Source of the DNA: Fragilariopsis cylindrus CCMP1102
Lineage: Eukaryota; Bacillariophyta; Bacillariophyceae; Bacillariales; Bacillariaceae
Assembly (NCBI GenBank): GCA_900095095.1
Contig: FMBT01000385.1
Location: forward strand, 144,079 to 208,078
Reading direction: 5' to 3'
Length of the DNA stretch: 64,000 nucleotides
Shown here: positions 10,679 through 24,108 of the stretch, piece by piece
Position numbering within the stretch: position 1 is the first letter of the stretch
Layout: every line of letters starts with the position of its first letter
Notes under the pieces: generated by a model
What the model was told of the DNA's origin: nothing
The model's input: the letters and a program-made list of their open reading frames with translations, nothing else
The model's database searches: none
Translations under genes and position numbers: made by a program

Positions 10679-12993
10679 CTAGAAACACTTGGTACAACAA
10701 TCACATGTGACCTTGCCGTCCTCGCAATCAGCACCTAGATAGGTTAAATCTTCGTCAGAAGTTAATGAACAAACTTCCTCTGGTATACTCCCTGTAAGAT
10801 CATTAAAATATAATCGAGCCTGCTTGAGGGTTCTAATGTTACCAATCTCTGAAGGAACTTCTCCCTCCAATTGGTTTGATTCAAAATGAATTGCTACCAA
10901 ACGATGTAAGTATCCGATCTCGGTTGGGATTGCACCTAAATAATTGTGTTGTAGAGAAGTGGGGAGGGGTTGAAATGAGAATGCATCGAGTTCAATATCA
11001 ACCAATAGGATTGTGATGATATTATACATCGACAGGTTATTGTTATTTATTTAAATTTTAGTTACGTACCTGTTATAAAATTTCTACTTAGTTGTAGCCC
11101 TCCAAATCATTAAGCGCAGATATAATACTAGGAATAGTGCCTCCAATTTCGTTGCCGTGTATTTGAAATTGGCGTAAGTCTGCCATAAGCCCAATTTGAC
11201 TGCAAAGGAAGAAAAGTTAAATGAACATACGGAAGATGTGTGAGTTTACGTTTCATTATTACATCGAGACTATACTGCACAACAACATAAAAATGATTAT
11301 ACCGACACGAATAATTTAACATACCGAGGGATCGTTCCAGTAAACTTATTGTCACCCAAGAAAAAGCCTTGTATATCTTTCAAGTGCCCAATAGAGGTCG
11401 GGATCTGTCCGCTAAACTTGTTATTCTGGAGAGAAAGTTCGGTCAATCGGGTGACAGTCTTGAACAGATTGCTTGGTAAAGTCCCTTGTAAATTGAGATG
11501 GTTCAGGATCATTTTTTCTGTTATCAAGGGTTTGAGAATTGGGTGTTCAATGGGATTGAGTCAGTCATAAAATGAGGATATATCTGATGATTTCGAAGAG
11601 AAAAATTGACAACACCGAAATGTTTGTTCATCATCATCTTCCCTAATATCGTATATATATATATATATATATATATTGTGTTACTTACCAAGTCGTGTCA
11701 GTTTTGCCAATTCCGCTGGAAGAAATCCCGTAAGATGATTATTACTTAAATTGAGTTCTACTAGTGATGTCAATTTTGCTACACTGTCGGGAAAGGGACC
11801 ATCCAAATTATTCGATTCTAGATATAGCATATTTAGTTTACTCATATCTTCTAGATCAGGAATATTCCTTGTAATTGATTCCGTTCAAGTCCTAACGATC
11901 TAAGCTCGACCATGTGTTCAATTTGTCTAGGGATAGGTCCATTCAATCGATTAACTCCTAAATTGAGTTGTCTCATATTGCTTAAGCGGATACCATAATC
12001 AGTTGGAATCACACCAGAGAAGTCGTTTTCTCGTAAAATTAAATCCCTCAGTTCATGCAGTTCAGAAAGTTTTTTCGGTAATGTCCCCGTTAGACCGTTT
12101 ACTGAAAGGTCAAGTTTCGACAATAATGTTAGAGCACTTAATTCAGAAGGCAAACCTCCATTCAATCCATTAGATGGCAACTGCAAAGCCGCAACGAATC
12201 CATTATCATTATTATTAGATTGTTCTGATGATCCATCATCTAATATGTCTCCTTCACATTGTACCCCGTGCCAACTACAAAGTCCATTCGATGTCATCCA
12301 ATTCTTTTGATTAATCCAGTTTCCCTCTGGATTGATCTGTTCTTCTGTTCCGGATGTGCTATAAAATAGGCAAGCTAGAGCATACAGTTCCATTGCGTGT
12401 ACGTCATTCGCTTTCATTTTAGCACCATCAACATTCGCCAGCCATTGAATAGCATTGTATTGAGGTGATCCGATTGTTTCAAGATCAGATCTAGAACTGA
12501 TTTCTAATTCAATGATTGCAGTATGGAATTCATTGAAACGTTTTTGGTTTGAATGTTCTTTATTGCCGCCGCCACCATCATCGTCGTGTCCTCCTCCTCC
12601 TCCTACGAGCGAAGCAATCCCAAAGATACAACCCAACATAATTCCAACAACTACTGTCGCATATAATAAACGTTTTCCACCGTAACCAATGCAGGTGCTC
12701 ATTGTAGCTATACATGCACCTGCAAATGTGTTTGTACTACGTCTATTATTATTATTGTTATTATTATTGTTACTAAGATTGGTCGGACCACCTAATCTTG
12801 GTGGAGGAGGAAATGCACTACCACCGCCACTAGTACTGCTACTATTGGAGATAGTAGGTAGAGGCATATTTGCTGGATTTCCCATAGCTTCGTCTTCATC
12901 ATAAAGGAATCTCCGGGCACTTTCTATCTTCGAATTCGACAACGCACCTTCCGTACCAGCACGACGCATCAAACCATCACCATCAGAGCTCAT
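10679..12993 (-). CDS. LRR-D: type II membrane leucine-rich-repeat protein (frame-disrupted)
   Basis: Exons 11689-12993, 11325-11517, 11070-11199 and 10679-10935 join with GT-AG borders. The N-terminus is disordered with the motif ARRFLYDEDE. One TM segment (LLYATVVVGIMLGCIFGIASLV) precedes a Gly/Asp-rich stretch and an LRR N-terminal cap (NWMTSNGLCSWHGVQC). About a dozen plant-type LRRs (LxxLxLxxNxLxGxIP) follow, ending in a cysteine cluster (CDCCTKC). A single TM near the N-terminus suggests an LRR ectodomain outside the cell and no kinase. The frame is broken near 11862 (GGAATATT for GGAAATATT) and near 11099. The paralogue is LRR-E. Roles in recognition or adhesion are inference only. Confidence 0.75.
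11649..11676. repeat. TA microsatellite in an LRR-D intron
   Basis: An uninterrupted TA/AT dinucleotide run within the first intron of LRR-D, just downstream of its GTAAGT donor on the minus strand. Confidence 0.9.
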
Positions 12994-14021
12994 TTTTGGC
13001 TTATTATTCGATGTTATTTTGAGAAGAATACGTTGACTAGAAATAAATTATGTTGTTAGCTACTACAATGGTTACGATTTTCTTTGTCCTTCTCTTCTTT
13101 ATTCTTCGTTCTACAAGAATGTACTAAAGCTACGACAAGTGTGATAATAGTTGTACAAAGAATAAAATGATTGCAACATCATTGCAACAGAATAAAGTCT
13201 AGGACTGACTACTTTCACGCGAAGTATGTATTATACTTAACAAATTATGGTCATTTCGATGACCTCCAAAATCAACAGTAAACAAAGCCTATAATCTTGA
13301 GTCGTGTTCGAAATTTGAGTCGTACGGATGTTTTTGTGATGCGCAAAGGTACTGTAGTAGTTTTAGTTTTGGCAATCCAAAACTCTGCAGCAGAACATTA
13401 TTACGATTAGGAATCATGGCAATATTTGGAAATGTGTGTAGTTTCTTACTTATTTTTGGTCTATTACCAGCAAGAATCAATACATTATTATATTCGAATA
13501 GGTATATTCAAGAGTGATGCATTACTACTAAATGTAGGCTAGTACCAAAAAGCCATCTGCATATTGGGATATAGTATATAAAAGTATTAGTATGGAGATA
13601 TTGAATATCCTTCTTTCACTACAATTGTACCACCATAGACCACCACAACTACTACACCTAGATAGTCTAAAGAGATAAGAATCTTGTACCACGAGAGTAG
13701 TAATGAACAGAAAAAAACTTTTGAGCTTAACTTATTGAGATAAAAGATTTTCTTTTTCCCGTTACATTCTAATCCAAGGGATTTTCCTTTCTTTCACTCA
13801 TCATCACAAGTAGTAATTATTGTACTGTATTTGGTATGTATGTATGTATGTATGTATGCGTGTACCTATATGCAATATTGTTGTGTGCGTTCGTGTGTAC
13901 CAGTAGTAGGTGCGTGTAATAAATAACAATAATGAAGTTGAATTGAATTGCACTATTGTTGTTGCTTTGCGCAAAAACAAAATAGATGCTCTGTTTCTTA
14001 TTATTACTATTTTTTTTATTT
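12994..14021. other. Intergenic region between LRR-D and the COPI-associated-like gene
   Basis: About 1 kb with no supported gene. It contains a GTAT tetranucleotide run (about 13832-13858) next to GTGTGCG-type sequence. Flanking genes are both on the minus strand, so it holds the LRR-D promoter and the 3' flank of the next gene. Confidence 0.5.
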
Positions 14022-15175
14022 TTACACCACATTTTCAGACATATTCGATCCTTCATTAACATTGGAGGATGTAATTCCTAATGTTGGTGCTTGATATTGC
14101 ATTGCAGTTTCAGGACGAAAGAAAACAACAAATAAATGTGATAATCCGCCAGCTAGGAATGATGCACCAGTTGCATAATTTAATATTGCAACTTTTGCTT
14201 CTTTCCCTAATCCAAAACAAAGGAATGCCACAAAAATTAAATATAAACCTTTGCCACGTAATCCATACATAAAACCAAAATTTTTCCTCATATCTTTATT
14301 TAATTTTGGTACTGGTGACCACCACATTAATTCATAAATGAATAATAATGCTGCAAATAATACCATATAAGCTGCAAGGAATGGTTCACTTAGATCTCTG
14401 TTGGAAAGTAAACAAATAGTATAGAAAAATTACACACAGATCGAGGAGAAGAAGAAAAGAAAAAAATGAGCGAACGTTTGTCATTTAAAAGACACACACA
14501 CCCCACGAACAACATTGTATTAAATTCGCGTAGTTCATTCATATGCAAATTTTAATGCAATACAATATCCAATACGAAGCAACACAAATATCTGCAGCTA
14601 TTACCAGAAACTAACTTTGTATTATCAAAAAACTACTCACCCCAATCCAGTACGATGAACTTGAATGATCGTTAATACACCCAATGCGGTCATCATAGCA
14701 GCTAGACCCATATTCATTAATGAAAGTAAACAAAGGACGCATCCACCCTTACTCTTCGTTCCTTGGTTACTATATATATATATCATACCGGGTAGTAATC
14801 GTTATAGTTATCGTAAAAGTATAAAAATAATATTGTAGCGAGTTGTATTTATTTTGTTTTGTTGTCATATTTTGATCGTACGTGTTGTATTCGTGGGAAG
14901 TAGGCAATAATATAGAAGAGTGAGTGAAGAATGATTTTATTCGAATACTGCAGTAGTGGGTCGTCATTGAAACTTCTTGATAAAAATAATTCTTGTAATG
15001 TACTTCTTAAACGAACTTTTACATGTAAAAACACTTACCCACCCGTCGCCGACGATGCACCAAGTCCCGCAGCAATATTCGGATCAATATTAGCATCTGC
15101 TACAACTGAAGTTGTATTACTTTGTCCTTGGGGGTTACCAGTATTTACCCAATCCGGTTCACCGTATCCTGCCAT
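14022..15175 (-). CDS. COPI-associated-like four-TM membrane protein
   Basis: Three exons (15039-15175, 14641-14769, 14022-14397) join in frame across GT-AG introns. The first exon encodes a short polar N-terminus (MAGYGEPDWVNTGNPQGQ). The rest holds about four hydrophobic segments: CVLCLLSLMNMGLAAMMTAL, EPFLAAYMVLFAALLFIYEL, GLRGKGLYLIFVAFLCFGLG, and ATGASFLAGGLSHLFVVFF. The GLRGKGLYLIF motif and overall arrangement resemble the COPI_assoc/TVP15 family of Golgi-vesicle proteins of about 150-200 residues. The call is moderate because the family is mainly defined by hydrophobicity. The frame is intact once spliced. Confidence 0.55.
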
Positions 15176-15721
15176 ATTAACTTTTATTATTATTATTATT
15201 TGATGTATTTATATCCTCTTGCTGCCTTGTTCGTTCTACTGTATTCTGATTATTGCTACCGGTGTATGTTTTGAATTCTGTGTCTTTTGTCTTTTCCATG
15301 CCGTTCCGTTGAGATGTCGTTGTTGTTTTATTTAAAAAAATTACAACCCTAACCCTAACTCACGATGAGAACGGGGGAAATTCGAGATTCTTATTTTAGA
15401 TTGACCGACCCCAAATGAGAAATTATTTTAGTCATAAGTACATAGATGACCGTTAAATAAATATATTGATAAAGACTATTATTTTAATCATACTTTTTTG
15501 ATACTTCTCGTATCGTAATTCGTTCCATTACACCGTAGTTCCATTTTACTACAATCATAACAAATCAAGGAAGGAAGGAGTGTTGCTAATATAGTAAAGA
15601 AGTATCGATTATTCAAAGCAGAATATTATTATCGTCGTTGACCCAGGAACTAGGAAATCATACACATAAACACACATAAAGAAGAAGGACAAAAAAGAAT
15701 CAATCATATCATATCATAATA
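15176..15721. promoter_or_regulatory. Divergent intergenic region between COPI-associated-like gene and LRR-E
   Basis: 545 bases between divergent starts, so it carries both promoters. It includes a short telomere-like stretch AACCCTAACCCTAAC (15345-15359), too short to call an interstitial telomere. Confidence 0.4.
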
Positions 15722-17203
15722 ATGTCATCATCATCAAATAATAATAATAAGAATGTTGAGAATGCGCGACGATTTCTTTGGGATGAAGATGAATCAGTAT
15801 CAACTGCACGATCTAGAGCATCATCTTCACAAATGTCTCGTGGTGGTATGAGTGGTGTTAGTGGTGGATTTTCTACACGTGATTATGTTGTTGATCAATC
15901 TGTTAATCTTATGGATATAGGAGAAGAAGCACAAGGTGGCGGTGGTGGTGGCGGCGGCGGCGGCGGTACAACACGTCTTAGTGCTGCTGCTGCTGGTGGT
16001 GCTACTGGTGGTGCTAATACTGCCAGTAGTATGTTTTCTTCTATTAATCTGTCTGGTTTATTCCGTGCGAATACGGGTGTTAGAAACGTTGGTATTGATG
16101 AATATGGTGATGCTGAACCTAGTGCTGATGCCGAAGAATACATCGATAATGACAAACGACGACGTGGACGAATAAGTCCATTATGGGTAACACTTCGTTC
16201 AAAACATTGTATGACGTTATTGGCTGCATTACTTGGATTCATTCTAGTAATAGTAACCATAACCGTAACATTTACGAATAGTAGTAGTGAAGTTAGTGGT
16301 GATAATAAGAACAATAATAACAACAATAACAATAACAACACCGCTGGTGGAGACAGTAGACCACGTTATGTCCAAATTATGACACGGATTGTCGATGAGG
16401 AGGTTACATCGAAAGATGTGTTTGATGAAACTTCGAAAACAGCATCATCATCATCTCCACAACAATCGGCCTTGAATTGGTTAGTTAATGATGATCCTGC
16501 AAAGTTGCCATATGATCATCCAGCTTTGTTAGACCGGTATGGACTTGCTGTATTTTATTATAGTAGTAGTAATTCAATTCAAACATCATTCAAACAAGGT
16601 GGATGGAAAAATTCAACTAATTGGATGACATCATCGGGGATGTGTAATTGGTATGGCATTGAATGTATTCCAAGAGAACAGGAAGCGACTGTAGAAAATA
16701 ATTATACACCATATACGAAAACATATGATGACAATGCAATGATAACAGGAATTAATTTATCTGGGAATAATATTATTGGATATTTACCAACTGGATTTGG
16801 TAGTGGTAATGCATTATCAGAATTGATCCTATTGGATATAGAAGATAATGAATTAAGTCATACATTACCAATTACGTTAGGGAAATTACCAAAATTACGT
16901 GATTTATTATTAAAAGGAAATAAAATTGTTGGTACATTACCTGAACAGTATGGTGAACTAACTACATTGCATCAGATAAATTTAGGTCAAAATCAATTAG
17001 AAGGATCAATTCCAGATTCATGGAATCAATTAAAAGAATTACGATACCTATCTTTATCACAGAATTTATTAACTGGTACGAATTTTCCAGATCTATCAAA
17101 GATGACGCGTATGACAGGTTTATTCTTAGAAGATAATGATTTACAAGGAACATTACCTGAATCATTAGGAACCCTAACTGATTTATGTAAGTTATATGTT
17201 ATA

Positions 17204-17234
<31 letters not shown>

Positions 17235-18208
17235 CTTTATGTGTAATTTGATTCTGTTAACGAATCGTTATACTTAAAAACGACCGTCGACTGACTTTCG
17301 ATATATTGTTTCCTTTTACGTTATTACTAAATATTTCTACCATTCTATTATAATAGTGGACTTGAGGTTAGGTCTAAATAAGTTTAGTGGACCATTAACG
17401 GCACTTACATCGTTACAAAACTTAGAGACGTTACATTTGAATAATAATGCATTCAATGGTACCATACCAAATATGTTTGATCAATTGTTTCGTTTGCATG
17501 AACTTATGATACAGAGGAATCAATTTGTTGGATCGATACCACTTACATTAACACATCTGCAGTCAGTTAGTAAGTACAAGTGCAAAAATACACATGGAAG
17601 TAAAAGTAGTGTTCCCGGCAGCGGCGATAGCAGAGACAATTTATGTCTTTATCCTGCTGATAGTGACGTGAGATCTAACCCTGTTCTGTCTTTTTTCATT
17701 TTGATTCTGGTTCTCTCTTTGTCTGCTACTATCTGTATTACTTTTACAATGATTAGAAACGTTAAATCTTGCTCATAATCAACTTGATGGGTCTATTCCT
17801 CCAGGTCTTGGTCTATTGACTGACGTTGTTAGTATGTACCTAAACCACAACAAATTCAATGGGAATATTCCTACTCTTCTGGGGAAACTAGATGATATAA
17901 CAAAGTTGACACTGAACAACAATTCATTGTCGGGTATGATCCCAACTGAATTAGGATTATGCTTTAGATTGATTGAGGTGCATCTTGAATCAAATCAGTT
18001 GACTGGAGAAATTCCACCACAACTTGGTGAATTAAATTCGTTAGAAACCTTACGAATAGAATCAAATAAGATGGCAGGTGTTACTATGCCTCCACAAGTA
18101 TGTGCGCTAAGAAAAGATGATCTTTTAGTTTTAACAGCTGACTGCTTAGTGGAAGGGGATGATAATGGCGAGCAGGTTTCGTGTTCATGTTGTACAGAAT
18201 GTATCTAA
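15722..18208 (+). CDS. LRR-E: type II membrane leucine-rich-repeat protein
   Basis: Exons 15722-17186, 17357-17569 and 17757-18208 join in frame (GT-AG) with no breaks. The layout repeats that of LRR-D: disordered N-terminus with ARRFLWDEDES, a poly-Gly tract, one TM segment (CMTLLAALLGFILVIVTITV), an Asn-rich spacer, an LRR cap (NWMTSSGMCNWYGIEC), about twelve plant-type LRRs, and a C-terminal cysteine cluster (CSCCTEC). There is no kinase or other effector domain, so any signalling would need a partner or the acidic cytoplasmic N-terminus. The 5' end diverges from the COPI-associated-like gene. The first intron carries a GT microsatellite. Its function is unknown. Confidence 0.82.
17205..17234. 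repeat. GT microsatellite in LRR-E intron 1
   Basis: About 15 TG/GT units lie 20 bases downstream of the GTAAGT donor. A similar tract occupies the last intron of the P4H gene. Confidence 0.95.
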
Positions 18209-19203
18209 TTTTAATAGCAGTAATATTTTAACAGCTATCTTATACTCGTTGTCAACGCGAGTTATATATGAAGAGAGTTCCCAATTGTGAATAGCTATTG
18301 AATAGTCACTACGGTACTGTAGGCTCAATTAACTTCTAAAACTTTATAGAGGGCAAGAATGACAGTCAAACTTGCAGCCTACGAGACAAAAGTAGAGCAG
18401 CTACTTTAGTCAATAGTCAAGGAGCTTCTGTTTGTTCACAATTAATTATTCAGTCACTAGTGATTCACTCGTTGTTTCGAAAGAGAGAGATCATGGCATT
18501 GCCGGTGCTTTCTCGCGCGTAGATATACCATACACGCATATTTGAATTTTGCAATCGGAGAGCTCGAGATTGAAGGATTTCGAGCTAAAATAAATTAAAA
18601 TCGATCGAGCGAGGAGCCTTTTGAATTTTGCAATCCATGGAGAGAAACGCGATTGAAAGATTTCAACGTGCTAAGTGGAAATAAAATAAATTAAACAAAT
18701 GAAATTTTCTCGGCTCCTCCATGATCGATTTTAATTCTATTTTACTTCCACTTTAGCTCGTGAAAATCCTTCAATCGTGGGCTCATCCAGCTCGGTCCAT
18801 AAAAATTCAAAAAGCGGGAAGATAAAAAGAGCTCACAAAATTTTGATTTGTTTCTAACTTAGCTTTGCACATTTTTTGCTATCGTCTACAGTACTACTTT
18901 TACGTGCTACTATATATATTGCTTCAGTCTACAGCATCCTCCTTCGATTCAATTCTGATGCCAGCACAGGGTTGAGATTCTTTCTTTCTTTCATTCAAAA
19001 ATCATCAACGACGAATCAATCAAATTATTTAGTCTACCAGTGATCATACCCGTAGACCAGCACTCTTCGTTAATCCTACGTACTTACGAACGTTTTGCTT
19101 GACAAATCTTTTCCTTCGCTCGTAATTTGTTTAATACCATACAGTACATACAACATACTAGTACATTACATCATTGACACCGAGCAAGCAAAAAAACTCA
19201 CTG
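18209..19203. other. Intergenic region with a fold-back repeat
   Basis: About 1 kb between LRR-E and GSDH-B. It has no gene, but contains a cluster of three related 70-100-base repeats in mixed orientation (18541-18816, listed separately). Confidence 0.6.
18541..18816. repeat. Fold-back repeat cluster: two direct and one inverted copy
   Basis: Copy 1 (about 18541-18618) and copy 2 (about 18619-18716) are direct. Copy 3 (about 18711-18816) is the reverse complement. Shared blocks are GAATTTTGCAAT or GAATTTTT, then GATTGAAGGATTT, GAGCTAAA, AATTAAAATCGATC and GAGGAGCC. Copies 1 and 3 could pair into a long hairpin with copy 2 in the loop. This is a non-coding fold-back or MITE-like unit. No transposase or clear target-site duplication was seen. 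Confidence 0.75.
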
Positions 19204-22200
19204 TCATGATCCATCGCGATTCGTCGTCGTCTTAACGACGTCATCCTTTTCAGCAGAACGATTCTTCCTTCTCTTCGTCCTCCTGACATTATCGTACGTT
19301 CAGGCTGCTGTTCTGCATGATGGGTTTATTGATGAGGTTGTTACTAGCACCAAAGCTATGTCAGGAACATTCGCACCGAATCCACGTAATGAGAACAAAC
19401 CGATGATGATATTAAATGCGAAGAACGGTCAAATTAATGTTTAGAAGATCCAGATGAGAGTCCTGATTCGATGGAAATATTAGATCTATCCGATGGAACG
19501 AAATTATGTACAAATGGTGAACGTGGGTTACATACAGTTATTCCATCACCGAACTTTAGTGAGAATCAACATTTGTTTGCATTCTATACTAAGTATAGAG
19601 AAGATTGTTTAGAAGATCCTAAGGAAGGAGCTTGGAATGTTGTTTCACGATTTACTATGAATAAAGAGACATTGATGTTAGATTTTGATGAAGGTACCAT
19701 AATATGGAGAGGTACGAAGCATCTGAATTGAATTGAAATGGAATGGAAAGGAAAGGAATTGAATTGAATTGAATTGATGGGACTTTTCACAAAACTAGAA
19801 CAATGAAGTGCTTATCTAACCCTTTGTCTTTCGTCATTGTATTGTATTGTATTATATCATATCATATTATATTGTATTATACTCGAAACAGGCCCACCTA
19901 TGGATGAACGTTTACATAATGGAGGTGCTATGGCGTTCGGAAATGACGGAAAATTGTATGTAACAACCGGTGATGCAGGGAAAAGAGAGAATGCTCAACC
20001 ACTTAATAATGTACATGGGTCGATTATTCGTTTAAATGAAGACGGGACTGTCCCTGATGATAATCCGTATACGGTATCAGGTGGATATACCAATTCATAC
20101 AGATGTGGTGATACCGGTGGACGTGTTCCAATTGATGCTCCGGATGATGCGGTTTGTTCTGAAGTTTTTGCAAATGGATTACGTAATCCATTTAGAATGG
20201 ATATGGATCCAAATGTTAAAGATAAAGTGAAATTTTCATTTGGTGTTGTTGGTGCACAACACATTGAATCCATTTTTTATGGTGGTACTGATTATAAAGG
20301 AACCAATTACGGTTGGCCGACATATGAAGGTGTATGTAAACCAGGAGACATAGAAAATTGTCCTGTTAATACAGATGAAGGTATTACTATGCCCTTCCAT
20401 TGGTACGAACATATTAGTTACGAAGATGGGGGTTGTATTGGTGGTATGGCTCATGTCCCCGATGGTTTATGGCCGAGTGCATTCAAATATCTTTTTATTG
20501 ATTTTATCTTACTAAAAATCTATTTATTGGAAGATAATCGACCGGACCGTGCATGTCCTGATTGTTTCCCACCATTGCCACCAACACGGAATGAAACATT
20601 TTATCGATCTACTCGCAAAGAAGGAGCGAATGTTAATGAGGCACGTATGACAGAAATGTGGTTTGGCCCATACAAAGATACACAAGCATTATATGTGTCG
20701 AAATTTGGTAACCTTGATACGATTATTCGAATTCGATACAATGGTATCTTGAATAAACCACCAAAACCAGCATTTGTTTGGAATTATAATGGAGAAACGA
20801 ATATCGAATTCGATGCTAGTCGTTCAACAGATCCTGAGAATGATTCTTTAACATATGAATGGGATTTTGGTGACGATACAGAAGAATCAACAGATATGAT
20901 AACATCTCATGTATATACTACGCCAGGGGAATACGATACTACTTTAACTATTACTGATCCAGATGGACAAGCCCAACAAATTTCTAAAACAATTAAGATT
21001 GGTCAGGTACCAAAAGTTAATATTATTTCACCCATTGAAAATATTACATTCAGCGTAGGACAAGTTATACGTCTTCAAGGTGAGGCGTACGATTTTTTGG
21101 GCAATCCGATTCCAGAAGATCAATTAACTTGGGAAGTTAGACAACATCACGCACAGCATTTCCATCCCTTTTTGGACATAACTAAGGGTAACAATTTTGA
21201 TTTATATCCTGCTCCAAAACCAGAAGATTATTTAGCGGCTACCAATAGTTTTTTGAAAATTATCCTCACTGCAACGGATGAATACGGACTGTCTAATACG
21301 TTCTCTATGGATGTACAGCCTAATATTGTCATGGTCAATGTAACTACGGCACCATCTGGATTAGATATTGTTGTTGACGATTTTAGTATGGAAACGCCCG
21401 AGTTATTTACGTCGTGGGATGGCTTTAACTTACCTGTCCGTGTGGACGATCAGCCTCCATACTTATTTCGATCATGGTCAGATGGTGATAAAAATCGGAC
21501 TCGTAACATCCCTATTGTATCGAACATCAACAACAAAAATGCCACAATGATCAAGGCCATCTTTTGTATGGATTTTGGAACAAGATGTGAAAATAATGAA
21601 GATTGTTGCAGTAGTTACTGCAGTGGAGTCAACAATATATGCGCCACCATGCCTATTACCATTACCCAATCACCCTCAATGAAGGCTACTAGTGGTCCGA
21701 CTAGTAGATCACCGACTATCAATCCCACGATGAGACCAGTATCATATACTTCGTCACCCTCTACAACCTACCTACGACCTACTATTCTAGCCCCTGACCT
21801 CGAACTCGAAATCAATGTAGAAACTCCACCGATGAGTAGGCCACCACCACCTAATCTCGAAATCGACGCGAAAAAACCTTTGGAAAATGAGCTCGATGAG
21901 AATATAGAAAGTATCAGTATTACTGTTGGTGTAAATGACAATAGCAACATCGACAACAATAAAGGTCTGGATACCAAGGGGGCTTTGATCCTAGCCTTAT
22001 CATCAATTATCTTGGCGTTGCTTGTAATTGGTTGCTGTTACATGAGACTTGTAATGCAGATGAAGGACAAGTACTGTATTGATTCTGTTGTAGGACCTGT
22101 TTACAGAAAAGGGTATTCGGACGAAAAATCTGACGACGAAAATGATACTGGTTCAAAGTCGGGTAGTGATGAATATTTCTACCAACCAGAAAATGAGATC

Positions 22201-23934
22201 AAGATTACTGGTACTAATTCCACCGAAGAAAGCCATGACGAACACAATGCCAACTCTTCTTCAATGTCCTCTGACGATAATGAACGTGATATGTCACTTT
22301 CGTTTTTGATTCCCGAATCCATCTCTTCGGAGCCACGTTATGTTGACGATGTAGAAAACCCGACTCAAGTTGCTGCAACAGAAATAGTTCAATCTTATCT
22401 GATGCCTCCATTGTCACCTGCCAAGAAACGGGGCTCGGAAGTAGATTTCGAAGAATCATCCGGCGATAACGTTACGCAGATATCCTTTGAAGGGGCGCCT
22501 GCAATGCCCTCTTCTAAACAAAATGAAGTCGACGAGATGTTGGAATACAGATTTGATGCCGCTTCAACTTCACAATCATCTTTGGTGCCTCCTCGTCTTA
22601 TGCCGTCAGATCGGAACTCATTCGATGGGGTAGCAGCACAACAATCGAATTCGACTTCTTTCTGTCTATCTATTCCCTCGCCCGAGAGTGTGAAACAAAA
22701 AGATAATTGTACGGATAATAATTTGGATCAATTATCTTACACATCCGATCGATCCTTCCCCCTTTTGATCCCTCACTCAGCTGTATCAGAAGAAAGCTTT
22801 ATTGAGAACGATAGAGGTTTGGATGATCCATCTGATGCAGCAGAAGCGCTTGTCGAAGATTATATGCGTGAGACTTCACTTGCTTTGCCGGTCGACTCTC
22901 AGGTTGAAGAGAATAATACTCCGTGGGAGGATTCAACAGCTCTGCTTCATCCTTCCGAGAATAGTAATAACATTTCCAGGGATGCATCTGTTGTCAGCGA
23001 TAAACTTGACGAGGTTGCTAGAGAGCTTTCTCTCCTCTTAGTCGATTCATCGGATTTTGAGGAGGAAGTTTTAGCCGAACGAAATATGAATTCGTCGACC
23101 AGTGCAGATCATAATCTTCCTCAAAGTCAAGAAGAAGCTACCGAAGGTGACAGCAATATGATCGAACACAATCAGAGTAAAGAAGACACCATTGAAATTT
23201 CTATTATTTCACAGGACGCTTCGTTTAGTGTCACAGAAGAAAGTGACTGCGACTTAACGTTGAATGAGAACTCCATTGAACATGAAACTGCAGCAAGTCC
23301 AACGGAGTCAGATCAGGAGCAGCGTCGCACTAGTACTAGTACAGGCGTTAACTGTATGGCAGGCTGCGATAGCGAGGCTTATCTTCTATCGATTCTCAAC
23401 ACTTCCTTGTCAAATCAATCGGAGGATGAGAATTTGATCGATTTATCACAAGAATCACCAATCAACACATCCATTACAAATGAATCGGAAGTTGCTACAC
23501 ACCTTGCTGAACACAAGTCGGACACAGTCTCTCATAACGATGCTGATGATTGTGATGGAGACGACGAAAAAGAAGTTGACGACAACGTCAACAGTCTCAA
23601 TATCGATCCTTCATCGCTCGCGTCACCTCAACACCAAGTGAATCCACAGAGAGCATTTAATCAACCTGAATTCTTCTCACCGGAAGTCCTCCGACATGAA
23701 GCTAAACCAGAATATGATACGCCTGAGACTCAGATACTTTCATACGATGTCGATTCATCCTTAGAGTCTATGTCAGAATATATCAGTGAATCCCAAACTC
23801 CACCTAATTTCCAATCCAAATCAGTAACAAACTTGCAATCATCCTTCGTCGCTTCTGTTACGGATGCCACGTCTAATATTTTGTCGGAAAACCAAGGTGT
23901 AGAAAAATCTTTGGAAAGTAAGTTGTTCCAATAA
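19204..23934 (+). CDS. GSDH-B: sugar-dehydrogenase-like propeller, PKD, cysteine knot, TM, long acidic tail
   Basis: Exon 1 (about 19204-19711) encodes a signal-peptide-like stretch (FFLLFVLLTLSYVQAAVLHD) and the first propeller blade. Two single-base losses interrupt it (before LTTSSF near 19230, and at GTTTAGAAG near 19441). Exon 2 (19892-23934) is open throughout. Motifs in order: CTNGERG, HNGGAMAFGNDGKLYVTTGD, GLRNPFRMDMDP, NYGWPTYEG, a PKD domain (FDASRSTDPENDSLTYEWDF), an Ig/PKD-like segment, a six-cysteine knot (C-x6-C-x5-CC-x3-C-x6-C), a Ser/Thr/Pro linker, a TM (GALILALSSIILALLVIGCC) and a cytoplasmic tail of about 620 residues rich in Asp, Glu and Ser. Some propeller positions differ from A and C (GVVGAQHIESI for the usual SDxG..EEI), so dehydrogenase activity is doubtful. 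Confidence 0.8.
19712..19891. repeat. Pentanucleotide repeats inside the GSDH-B intron
   Basis: The 180-base intron contains GAATT-type repeats (about 19727-19778) and TATTG/TATCA-type repeats (about 19838-19880). It interrupts codon GGC in the IIWRG-PPM region and has a GTACG donor and an AACAG acceptor. Confidence 0.8.
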
Positions 23935-24108
23935 TTTAACTACGTTATGAAAATAATAAGAATCCACATTTCTGATTCTACCTTAAACCATCATTATCGT
24001 GGCATACCATGAATTGTGTTTATGTCAAATTCTTTTTCAAACGTCACGAGATAAATTTAACATTAATACCATTATTTAATATACTATGTTTACTATTGAA
24101 TTCACCGT

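Noticed and set aside
15345-15359. Telomere-like AACCCTAACCCTAAC, also about 5047-5060
   Set aside because: Only about two units each, and one lies in an intron. Too short to call interstitial telomere.
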